In this document: positions 57,491 to 64,000 of the stretch, one piece after another
Position numbering within the stretch: position 1 is the stretch's first letter
Layout of the letters: every line of letters begins with the position of its first letter
NCBI RefSeq assembly: GCF_003576245.1
Contig: NZ_QWGA01000003.1
Location: 372,001-436,000, forward strand
Source of the DNA: Henriciella algicola
Lineage (GTDB): Bacteria; Pseudomonadota; Alphaproteobacteria; Caulobacterales; Hyphomonadaceae
Direction: 5' to 3'
Length of the DNA: 64,000 nucleotides
The notes under the pieces: model-generated
What the model was told of the DNA's origin: nothing
Databases searched by the model: none
Seen by the model: only the letters and a program-made list of their open reading frames with translations
Position numbers and translations under genes: made by a program

Positions 57491-57955
57491 GTGCGTATCT
57501 CGATAATCGCCGTGGGCCGTATCAAGAAAGGCCCCGAACGCGACCTCTTCGACGACTATATAGACCGTTTCAGGAAAGCCGGGCGCCAGCTCGGCTTTCG
57601 CAGTGCTGACCTGATTGAGGTCGACTCCTCTGGTGGCCTCGATGCTGAGGCGGACCGTATCCTTGCAAAGATCCCTGCAGGTGCGCGCACGATCCGCCTC
57701 GATGAATTTGGCGAACAATACACGTCCACCGCATTTTCCAGCCTCCTCGCCAATGAACGCGACAGGGGCCTGCCAGATCTCTGCTTCCTGATTGGCGGGG
57801 CGGAGGGCTATGGCGCAGCGGTGCGGGAGGCAGTGCCGCACACAATGGCGTTTGGTGTCCAGACCTGGCCGCATCGCTTCGTCCGGGTCATGCTTGCCGA
57901 GCAACTCTACCGGGCTGCAAGCCTGGAAGCGGGCCTTCCCTATCACAAAGCCTGA
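57491..57955 (+). CDS. rlmH: 23S rRNA (pseudouridine-1915-N3) methyltransferase
   Basis: A 154-residue SPOUT methyltransferase (RlmH/YbeA). It has N-terminal ISIIAVGRIKKGPERDLFDDY, the trefoil-knot SAM site LCFLIGGAEGYGAAV, and the C-terminal HRFVRVMLAEQLYRAASL motif with the end H-K-A. It starts with GTG, 16 bp after rsfS. The rsfS-rlmH pair is conserved across bacteria. Confidence 0.95.
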   Translation: MRISIIAVGRIKKGPERDLFDDYIDRFRKAGRQLGFRSADLIEVDSSGGLDAEADRILAKIPAGARTIRLDEFGEQYTSTAFSSLLANERDRGLPDLCFLIGGAEGYGAAVREAVPHTMAFGVQTWPHRFVRVMLAEQLYRAASLEAGLPYHKA

Positions 57956-58024
57956 GCGGCCCGATTGACGCCGCAGCCCTCACCGGGCCAAGTGACGCCA
58001 AAGAAAACCGGGAAGGAAACAGGC

Positions 58025-58837
58025 ATGGCTGACAAGGATCTGGCGGGACGCAAGGCAATCGTAACGGGCTCAGCAACCGGGCTTGGTCGCTCCATCGCGC
58101 TGCGCCTTGCTGAACGCGGCGCCGATGTCATCATCAATTGCACGCGAAGCATCGCCGATGGCGAAGCGACAGTGGCGGCCTGTAACGAAGTTGGCGCGCA
58201 GGCCCAGCTGGTCGCCGCCGATGTATCGACGGATGAAGGTGCCAGGAAGCTGGCCGATGCCGCTTCTGCCTGGGGCCGTCTAGATATTCTCGTCAACAAT
58301 GCAGGCATCACCCGCCACGCCCGAGACCATTCTGACCTCGACGCGCTCAGCCGGGAGGATTTTCTCGACACCTATGCCGTGAATGTCGCCGGGCCGTTTC
58401 TGGTCATGCAGGCCTGCAAGCCGCTCATGGTTAAGGCTTTCGAGCAGACAGGCCGGGCATCGACCGTGCTCAATATTTCCTCAATCGCGGGCGTGACGGG
58501 CATCGGATCGTCTGTTGCCTACGCCGCGACCAAGGGCGCACTCAACACGATGACCCTGTCGCTTGCCCGCGCGCTCGCCCCGGCCATCCGCGTGAATGCA
58601 GTCTGCCCCGGCTTTATTGGCACGCGCTGGTTCAAGGATGAAATGGGCGCTGAGCAATATGAGCGCCTCGAGGCGAGCGTAGCCCGGTCCACGCCGCTCA
58701 ACGCCGCCAGCGGACCAGACGATATCGCAGATTCTGCAGTGTTTTTCCTCACCGACGCTTCACGCCACGTCACCGGCGAAACACTGCTCGTCGATGCAGG
58801 GACTCACCTCGGCTACGCCCCTCTCGCTGCGAGATAA
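58025..58837 (+). CDS. SDR-family oxidoreductase
   Basis: A 270-residue classical short-chain dehydrogenase. Cofactor motif TGSATGLGRSIA, NNAGI, catalytic Ser in ISSIAGVTG, and Y-x-x-x-K in AYAATKGALN are all present; PGFIGTRW follows. It resembles FabG-like 3-oxoacyl reductases, but the substrate is not evident. ATG 58025 is preceded by GGAAGGAAA; the upstream frame to 57965 is unlike the family. It lies 69 bp after rlmH and may be read through from it. Confidence 0.88.
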   Translation: MADKDLAGRKAIVTGSATGLGRSIALRLAERGADVIINCTRSIADGEATVAACNEVGAQAQLVAADVSTDEGARKLADAASAWGRLDILVNNAGITRHARDHSDLDALSREDFLDTYAVNVAGPFLVMQACKPLMVKAFEQTGRASTVLNISSIAGVTGIGSSVAYAATKGALNTMTLSLARALAPAIRVNAVCPGFIGTRWFKDEMGAEQYERLEASVARSTPLNAASGPDDIADSAVFFLTDASRHVTGETLLVDAGTHLGYAPLAAR

Positions 58838-58867
58838 GCGACCTAATCAGCACCTTATGCAGGCGAT

Positions 58868-58907
58868 TTTTGCGCCATGTGCCTGATTTTCGTGCTGCGG
58901 CGCAAAA
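58868..58907. terminator. Hairpin after the SDR gene
   Basis: TTTTGCGCC (58868-58876) pairs perfectly with GGCGCAAAA (58899-58907) over 9 bp with a 22-base loop, followed by TTTTAC. It lies 30 bp past the SDR stop and 90 bp before the porin start. It could be a weak terminator or part of the porin leader. Confidence 0.45.
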
Positions 58908-58997
58908 TTTTACGGTTACGATTACTTCATCATGGCTGAGTTTTGAGCACCCCTCCAGTTTGTGCCTCGTGATGAGGATGCAAAGGAGGTAGTAACA

Positions 58998-59678
58998 ATG
59001 CTCAAATCATTCACACGCCTTGCGGCGCTCGCAGCTGCAACAGTGGTCATGGCAACACCTGCTCTCGCGCAGGAAGAAGGCGAATGGAGCGGCAACGTTA
59101 CGCTCACGTCAAACTACGTCTTCCGCGGTATTACGCAGACTGACGAAGCTCCGATGATCCAGGGCGGTTTCGACTGGGCAAGCGACAGCTTCTATGTCGG
59201 CACCTGGGCATCCGGCGTCGATTTCGGCGACGGCACGTCCACCGAGATCGACCTTTATGCTGGCTGGACGCCAACTGTTGGCGCATTCGACCTTGATCTC
59301 GGCGTCATCTATTACTGGTATCCGGATGCACCGGACAATCCAGAGCAGAACTTCTTCGAAGCCTATGCCGGTGCCAGCACCACGCTCGGCGACACACTCG
59401 AAGTTGGCGCATCGATCGCTTACTCACCTGAGTTCTACTATGAGATCGGCGATGCCTTCTACTACGCAGGTAGCGTTGCGCTTCCGATCAACGAGCTGTT
59501 CTCGGTTGACGCGACCATCGGTTATTCCGACTTCGTGGACGCTGGCGGCGACTACACCGATTACTCGCTCGGTCTGACCACCTCGTTCGAAGGCTTTGAC
59601 CTCGACTTCCGCTTCATCGGCACTGACGACGACTCGCTGGATGAGTACTTCGTCGTGTCCATCGGGCGTTCGCTCTAG
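58998..59678 (+). CDS. TorF-family putative outer-membrane porin
   Basis: A 226-residue exported β-barrel protein with signal MLKSFTRLAALAAATVVMATPALA. GNVTLTSNYVFRGITQTDEAP is the hallmark of the TorF/TIGR02001 family; regular amphipathic strands follow (DLYAGWTPTVGAFDLDLGVIY). The last residues FVVSIGRSL end in Leu instead of the usual Phe. An unusually strong AAAGGAGGT lies 8 bp before ATG 58998, suggesting high expression. A strong terminator follows. The transported solute is unknown. Confidence 0.9.
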   Translation: MLKSFTRLAALAAATVVMATPALAQEEGEWSGNVTLTSNYVFRGITQTDEAPMIQGGFDWASDSFYVGTWASGVDFGDGTSTEIDLYAGWTPTVGAFDLDLGVIYYWYPDAPDNPEQNFFEAYAGASTTLGDTLEVGASIAYSPEFYYEIGDAFYYAGSVALPINELFSVDATIGYSDFVDAGGDYTDYSLGLTTSFEGFDLDFRFIGTDDDSLDEYFVVSIGRSL

Positions 59679-59707
59679 GTAACGGAACAAGCTCCTCACC
59701 GGACTGT

Positions 59708-59729
59708 AAGAACGACAGAATTCGTTCTT
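59708..59729 (+). repeat. Inverted repeat after the porin gene
   Basis: AAGAACGA (59708-59715) and TCGTTCTT (59722-59729) form a perfect 8-bp stem with a 6-base loop. It precedes the main terminator by 12 bp and may stabilise the porin mRNA 3' end. Confidence 0.55.
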
Positions 59730-59741
59730 GGGTCCGACAAG

Positions 59742-59777
59742 AGACCGCCGCTTCAATCGAAGCGGCGGTCTTTCTTT
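59742..59777 (+). terminator. Strong Rho-independent terminator of the porin gene
   Basis: AGACCGCCGCTTC (59742-59754) and GAAGCGGCGGTCT (59759-59771) form a perfect 13-bp stem with a 4-base loop AATC, followed by TTCTTT. Confidence 0.93.
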
Positions 59778-59819
59778 AGTCATAGATTGCTCCAATATAG
59801 GGGCCAGAGGAGGATCAGC

Positions 59820-61568
59820 ATGGCAGACCCGGCTACAACACCAGTTGACGCGCTGATCCCAGCCATGACCCTGCTCGCCGCAGGCGGCGCCGCTGCGCTG
59901 GCCTCCAAGGCGCTGAAACTCTCCCCGATCGTTGGCTATCTTGCAGTTGGCATCCTGATGGGGCCGCACGTCTTCGGCCTCATGGAGGAAAGCTCGACCA
60001 CGCATCTGTTGGCTGAACTGGGCGTGGTGTTCCTTCTCTTCGACATTGGTCTCCACGTTTCCCTGCGAGAGCTGAAGGAAAGCCAGCGCGACCTGATGGG
60101 TCTTGCGCCTGCGCACCTGGTGCTGACCAGCGTCCCCTTCACGATCGCGCTGACATTATTCGGGCTCGACTGGCCCATCGCGCTTGCGCTTGGCATATCA
60201 TTTGGCCTGTCATCGACCGCCGTCGTCTCGCGCGTCATGGTGGAACGGGGGCTTGGCTCCTGCCCGCTCGGCCGCTCCACGACGCATGTTCTGATCTTTC
60301 AGGACATCGTCGCCATCTTCCTGCTCATCTTCGCCAACTCGCTTGGCGCAGGAGGGGACGGGATGCAGCTTGCGCTTAATCTGGCCAAGGCCGCCGGCCT
60401 CGCCGTGCTCGCCTTCGTCGTCGCCTTTGCCGCTGGCCGCTACCTGATGGGTCCGATCTTCCGAGGGCTCGCGCAGACGCGCAATCAGGAAGCCTTTACA
60501 GCCGTCACGCTTCTGCTTGTCCTTGGCGCAGCTTCGGCGACCGCTTTCCTCGGCCTCTCCCTGACGCTTGGCGCTTTCCTCGCCGGTCTTGCGGTTTCAG
60601 GGACGGCTTTCCGGCATCAGGTACAGATGGAAACAGGTCCGTTTCGCGGCCTGCTCCTCTCCTTCTTCTTCATGTCAGTCGGCCTGTCGGTTGATCTCGG
60701 CGTTCTGCTCGCGCGCTGGCCTATCGTGCTCGGCGTTACTGTCGCGATCCTGCTCGTGAAAACGCTCACCGGCTTTGCCGCCGCTCGCCTCAACAAGTGG
60801 AGCAATCCGGGAAGCGTGCAGCTCTCCTTCCTGCTGGCGCAGGGGTCGGAGTTTACACTGGTGGTGCTGTCCATTCTTGTGATGACGACAGATGCCGTCC
60901 CGCCCGCGCTTGATACAATTGCGGTCGCTTCCATCGCGCTCTCGCTTGCGGCGGCACCTTTCTGGGCGGCAGGCGGCATGCGCCTCTCGCGCAAGGTCGC
61001 CAACATGTTGAAGGGCCAGACTCGCCCGGTGAACGAGATCACGCCGATTGGCCCGGACCGCCCTGTCATCATTTTTGGCATGACCGAAGCTGGCCGCCTC
61101 GCCGCCGATGCGCTTTTCGACCATGACATCCCCCATGTCTGCCTCGACGCAGAGCCGGAGCGGTTCGTGTCCGCAATTGCGGATGGCTATAAAGTCGCCT
61201 TCGGCAATGCTGCCAACCTGCGCCTCGTTGAGGCAGTGGCCGGACCGAACCCGCGCGCTGTTGTCATCGGTGCGCCCCGCTATGAGGTTTCGCGAGATCT
61301 CACGCCTGCCTCGCAGCGCGAATTCCCGAATACGACGCGGTTTGTCTCGGTCGACAATGAAGCGGACCGGCGAAAATTCGCCAATCTCGGCATGCGCGCC
61401 TGGATCTCCATGGGAGAGCCAAAGGGCATCGAGATGGCGGCCGACATCCTCCGCCAGCTCGGCGTGGAAGAAGAGAAAGTCGCGGACTGGGTGTCGCGCG
61501 AAGCCGACCGTTTCGAGGTCGATGAGCCGAAAGACGTCGGCGAACGGGTTGAAACGGAAGCCGCCTGA
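59820..61568 (+). CDS. CPA2-family cation/proton antiporter (Kef-like)
   Basis: A 582-residue protein. An N-terminal Na+/H+-exchanger domain of about 12 helices (residues ~10-390) contains PIVGYLAVGILMGP, FDIGLHVSLRELK and SFGLSSTAVVSRVM. A C-terminal TrkA-N Rossmann domain covers about 415-530 (PVIIFGMTEAGRLAADAL, CLDAEPE). This is the architecture of KefB/KefC glutathione-gated K+ efflux systems; specificity for K+ or Na+ is not decided. ATG 59820 is preceded by GAGGAGGA, better than the upstream start at 59787. No kefF/kefG partner is adjacent. Confidence 0.9.
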   Translation: MADPATTPVDALIPAMTLLAAGGAAALASKALKLSPIVGYLAVGILMGPHVFGLMEESSTTHLLAELGVVFLLFDIGLHVSLRELKESQRDLMGLAPAHLVLTSVPFTIALTLFGLDWPIALALGISFGLSSTAVVSRVMVERGLGSCPLGRSTTHVLIFQDIVAIFLLIFANSLGAGGDGMQLALNLAKAAGLAVLAFVVAFAAGRYLMGPIFRGLAQTRNQEAFTAVTLLLVLGAASATAFLGLSLTLGAFLAGLAVSGTAFRHQVQMETGPFRGLLLSFFFMSVGLSVDLGVLLARWPIVLGVTVAILLVKTLTGFAAARLNKWSNPGSVQLSFLLAQGSEFTLVVLSILVMTTDAVPPALDTIAVASIALSLAAAPFWAAGGMRLSRKVANMLKGQTRPVNEITPIGPDRPVIIFGMTEAGRLAADALFDHDIPHVCLDAEPERFVSAIADGYKVAFGNAANLRLVEAVAGPNPRAVVIGAPRYEVSRDLTPASQREFPNTTRFVSVDNEADRRKFANLGMRAWISMGEPKGIEMAADILRQLGVEEEKVADWVSREADRFEVDEPKDVGERVETEAA

Positions 61569-61614
61569 TCTTCAAATCGGCCTGAGCGGCTCTCAAACCC
61601 CTATTATAGACACG

Positions 61615-61649
61615 AAAAAAGCCGGGCGCGTCCTGCACCCGGCTTCTTT
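61615..61649. terminator. Bidirectional terminator between antiporter and gcrA
   Basis: AGCCGGG (61620-61626) and CCCGGCT (61638-61644) form a 7-bp stem. An A-run (61615-61620) gives a U-tract for gcrA on the minus strand, and TTCTTT gives one for the antiporter on the plus strand. The genes converge on it. Confidence 0.88.
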
Positions 61650-61669
61650 GATCTGTCTCAAAAGACCGC

Positions 61670-62197
61670 CTAGCCAGCGATCTTGCGGGCGACCTTTTCC
61701 TCGCCGCCCTTGCGGTCGCGCTTGCGCTGCGGCTGGAACGCCACTTTCGCATGCTCGGTGCAGTAAGGACCACAGTCCGACTTGCGACCGCAGAAAGCGA
61801 ATTGCGGATCTGCCGGGTCACCGATCGGCCATTTGCACATGGAGTCGCGCAGGGTGAGGATCGTTGCAGCCTCACCATCTGCGACAGGCGCTGGCGCCAG
61901 TGCGGACAGGATTGCCTGCTGATCGGAGCGGCGAATCCGGCTCTCTTCGGGCGATGCTGTTGGCGCCTGCACCTCAACCTTACCTGTGGCCTGGATTTGC
62001 GGCTTTGGACGCGCCAGGCGCGGCGGGCGTTTTACCGGGCGCGACGGCGTTGCGCGGCCGGACAGGCCGAGACGGTGCACCTTGCCGATCACGGCATTGC
62101 GGGTCACACCCCCGAGTTGCTTTGCGATCTGGCTGGCTGAGTGACCTTCTGCCCACAGTTTCTTCAGAACATCGACGCGATCTTCGGTCCATGACAT
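61670..62197 (-). CDS. gcrA: Cell-cycle regulator GcrA
   Basis: A 175-residue GcrA. The N-terminal HTH-type DNA-binding domain is MSWTEDRVDVLKKLWAEG, followed by SASQIAKQLGGVTRNAVIGKVHRLGLSGR. A Pro-rich linker leads to the C-terminal sigma-70-binding domain with cysteines (SMCKWPIGDP, FAFCGRKSDCGPYCTEH). GcrA acts with RNA polymerase σ70 at promoters carrying CcrM-methylated GANTC and drives S-phase genes. AGGAGG lies 9 bp before the ATG. Its upstream region carries DnaA-like boxes and one GANTC. Confidence 0.97.
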   Translation of the reverse strand: MSWTEDRVDVLKKLWAEGHSASQIAKQLGGVTRNAVIGKVHRLGLSGRATPSRPVKRPPRLARPKPQIQATGKVEVQAPTASPEESRIRRSDQQAILSALAPAPVADGEAATILTLRDSMCKWPIGDPADPQFAFCGRKSDCGPYCTEHAKVAFQPQRKRDRKGGEEKVARKIAG

Positions 62198-62315
62198 TTG
62201 GATGGCCTCCTGGCGTTGTGCGACCCTAGATATAGTGACGGCCGATTTTTGCCGCCGTGCTTAACATCTATATATCGTATCTAAGGCGAAACGAAACACA
62301 ACATGATGATCTGAG

Positions 62316-62361
62316 TTCTCCACAACCTTTCTATATGTAGTATGGCCTTGTGGATAGAATC
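62316..62361 (-). promoter_or_regulatory. DnaA-like boxes and GANTC upstream of gcrA
   Basis: TTCTCCACA (62316-62324) and, on the other strand, CTATCCACA (62357-62349) each differ from the DnaA box TTATCCACA at one base. GAATC (62357-62361), a CcrM site, adjoins the second. They lie 120-165 bp upstream of gcrA in an AT-rich 230-bp divergent region shared with the ABC permease. In Caulobacter DnaA activates gcrA; equivalence here is inferred. Confidence 0.45.
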
Positions 62362-62427
62362 GAAAAATCCTTGCGCCAGAAGTTTTTAGCTATCGTCATT
62401 GGCCAGCCGAGACCCTAAATAGCGCGC

Positions 62428-63267
62428 ATGAGCGATCAGATTTCTGCAGATGCCCGCCCGCTTCCCGCCCCGCCGCGCAACTATGGTGCGATCAACTGGA
62501 TCGGGCTCTGGACGCTTTACCAGCGTGAGGTCGGCCGCTTCCTGAAGGTCTGGATGCAGACCCTGTTTGCCCCCGTCATCACGACGCTTCTGTTCATGAC
62601 CGTGTTCAAACTGGCCTTCGGAAACCGCGGTGAGCTGACGGGTGACTTTACCGGTCTCGACTATAATGCCTTCCTCGCGCCCGGCCTCATCATCATGTCG
62701 ATGCTGCAGAACGCTTTCCAGAACACATCCTCTTCGCTGACCATCGCCAAGGTACAGGGCAGCCAGGTCGACTTCCTGATGCCACCGCTATCCCCGCTGG
62801 AGCTGACGCTGGGCTTTATCTTCGGCGCGGTCACGCGCGGCCTCATGGTCGGTGTGATCGGCGGCCTGGCCATTCACTTCTCCGGTCTTGCCGATCTCAA
62901 CATCTCGATGATCTGGCCGATCATCTGGTTCAGCCTGATGGCGACGATCTTCCTTGCCGCCCTCGGCGCAATCGCCGGTATCTGGGCAGAGAAATTTGAT
63001 CACCTGGCCGCCATCACCAACTTCGTGATCGTGCCGCTGACCTTCCTGTCGGGCACCTTCTACGACATCAAGGTGCTGGTCGAGCCGTTTCAGACGGCGG
63101 CTCATTTCGACCCGATCTTCTACCTGATCGACGGTTTCCGCGCAGGCTTCATCGGGGTGTCCAACTCTTCGCTGATGACCGGCGTCATCGCCTCGGCAGC
63201 CTTCACCTTCCTCGCGTGCCTCTGGGTCTGGTGGCTGTTCCGGACAGGTTACAAGCTGAAGTCCTGA
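62428..63267 (+). CDS. ABC-2 type transporter permease
   Basis: A 279-residue inner-membrane permease of the ABC-2 family with six helices. It has TLYQREVGRFLKVWMQTLFAPVI at the N-terminus, FLAPGLIIMSMLQNAFQNTSSSL, then the family segment FVIVPLTFLSGTFYDIKVL and FYLIDGFRAGFIG. It resembles YadH-type permeases, which work with a YadG-type ATPase. No ATPase gene is adjacent in this window, so the partner is encoded elsewhere. It is divergent from gcrA. Confidence 0.9.
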   Translation: MSDQISADARPLPAPPRNYGAINWIGLWTLYQREVGRFLKVWMQTLFAPVITTLLFMTVFKLAFGNRGELTGDFTGLDYNAFLAPGLIIMSMLQNAFQNTSSSLTIAKVQGSQVDFLMPPLSPLELTLGFIFGAVTRGLMVGVIGGLAIHFSGLADLNISMIWPIIWFSLMATIFLAALGAIAGIWAEKFDHLAAITNFVIVPLTFLSGTFYDIKVLVEPFQTAAHFDPIFYLIDGFRAGFIGVSNSSLMTGVIASAAFTFLACLWVWWLFRTGYKLKS

Positions 63268-63471
63268 TTCAGCGTCGGTTCCGAACCTGGTGGCCATGTC
63301 CGTGGCAGTAAAAATGGATTTCCCGCGAACGTCGCTAGCGCCTATGCAAACAGTGTTACAGCTGACGTTCAGAGTATGGTAAATGACGCAGGAGTACCCC
63401 TGAAGTAAATGTGCACACCAATCAGCACTATGGCGGGACCGGTCAAGTCCAGCGATATGTAGTGACAGTCG

Positions 63472-63816
63472 ATGATTAGAGCTGCGTCCACCATTGTAGT
63501 TTTCTTTGCAGTGTCTGCCTGCACGAGCAGCAAAAGCAATTTTCAATTATGCGAAGATATTGCAGGCAACACCAACGCAGCCCCGACCGGAGTGTGCACG
63601 ACCAGCGGCGTCTACGAAACTAGAGAATGGGCGGACACACACTTCCTTCGGGTCGATGACGGGACGCTCATTGGGTTTGAGCCCACCGAGAGTATGAGAG
63701 TAGACCTCGAGGCCGGAGATTGGCTTACTATTGAGGGTAATTATATCAAGCCGCGGCTAGGTGAAGTTGATGTCTATGAGGTGTTCAACGAAGCTACGTC
63801 GGATCACAGCGATTGA
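63472..63816 (+). CDS. Small putative lipoprotein, AT-richer than surroundings
   Basis: A 114-residue protein with a lipoprotein signal: MIRAASTIVVFFAVSAC, Cys17 in the lipobox VSAC. The mature part holds two further cysteines (LCEDIAG, GVCTTSG) and no recognised domain. Codon use is AT-richer than in the neighbouring genes. It stands alone in a 730-bp tail that also contains a transposase relic, so it may have been acquired horizontally. I assign no function. Confidence 0.55.
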   Translation: MIRAASTIVVFFAVSACTSSKSNFQLCEDIAGNTNAAPTGVCTTSGVYETREWADTHFLRVDDGTLIGFEPTESMRVDLEAGDWLTIEGNYIKPRLGEVDVYEVFNEATSDHSD

Positions 63817-63923
63817 TGCTCTGGTAGCGCCTAGACTTCCGCCAGCTCCTTTGATAGCTGCAGAGGGCTTGTTGGAAGAACGTCGCTTGAGCGCGGTGAC
63901 CTAAGCTCCCTACGCTTTCTTGC

Positions 63924-63974
63924 ATGGCCAAATCACCCGTCTGTTATTTTAAAACGTCAACCGAGATCATTTAG
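63924..63974 (+). pseudogene. Relic of an IS6-family transposase N-terminus
   Basis: Sixteen codons read MAKSPVCYFKTSTEII, followed by an in-frame TAG. This closely matches the conserved start of IS6-family transposases (SPVRYFKTSPEIIRLAV), with Cys for Arg and Thr for Pro. Beyond the stop (KAGLTGPA) the match ends, so only a fragment remains. The bases just before it show no recognisable terminal repeat. The rest of the window end (63817-64000) holds nothing else I can support. Confidence 0.6.
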
Positions 63975-64000
63975 AAAGCTGGCTTGACGGGACCTGCCCG

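Overview
This is a GC-rich chromosomal window from an alphaproteobacterium. It most likely comes from the Caulobacterales/Hyphomonadaceae side of the class. The reasons are a gcrA gene (a CcrM-linked cell-cycle regulator confined to Alphaproteobacteria), CtrA-like and GANTC sites upstream of ftsZ, LexA sites of the alphaproteobacterial GTTC-N7-GTTC type, a TorF-type porin, and an intact division and cell-wall (dcw) cluster continued by lpxC, bamD, recN and ligA.

Layout. Positions 1-4546 hold the end of an operon for membrane-bound vWA/DUF4159 proteins. A visibly AT-richer two-gene insert (4963-6730) follows: an ABC/OLD-type ATPase and a small TOPRIM-like (DUF4276/RloB-like) protein. It is preceded by a cluster of dispersed palindromic repeats and resembles a two-gene anti-phage module. 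From 7 to 24 kb lie housekeeping and accessory genes: a periplasmic TonB-C-domain protein, an arsenite ACR3/ArsR pair, a glycerate-kinase-like enzyme, a DUF421 protein, small enzymes, a CPBP protease, an ABC1 kinase, gloA, an Ada-like protein, an NtrC-type response regulator, a thiolase, dapB, a cyclophilin and prmA. A pepP-like aminopeptidase follows at 24.2-26.1 kb.

From 26 to 53.2 kb almost everything runs on the minus strand. Read in transcription order it is mraZ-rsmH-ftsL-ftsI-murE-murF-mraY-murD-ftsW-murG-murC-murB, then ddl-ftsQ-ftsA-ftsZ, lpxC, bamD, recN, ligA. Most of the mra-mur junctions overlap or abut, so that block is probably one long transcript. Two plus-strand genes interrupt the series: a TonB-dependent receptor between murB and ddl, and an XRE regulator between lpxC and bamD. 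Visible control sites are a five-unit 10-bp-phased TGGGN array upstream of mraZ, a CtrA-like site plus GANTC upstream of ftsZ, a terminator between ftsZ and lpxC, and two exact LexA-type boxes in front of recN-ligA.

From 53.5 to 63.3 kb are trkH, proA-nadD-rsfS-rlmH, an SDR oxidoreductase, a TorF porin, a CPA2 cation/proton antiporter, gcrA with DnaA-like boxes upstream, and an ABC-2 permease. The last 0.7 kb is AT-richer. It carries an orphan lipoprotein and a short relic of an IS6-family transposase, so it looks like the edge of a mobile or decayed region.

I saw no rRNA, tRNA or CRISPR array. All functional calls come from recognising motifs and family features in the translated sequence; nothing was checked by database search.
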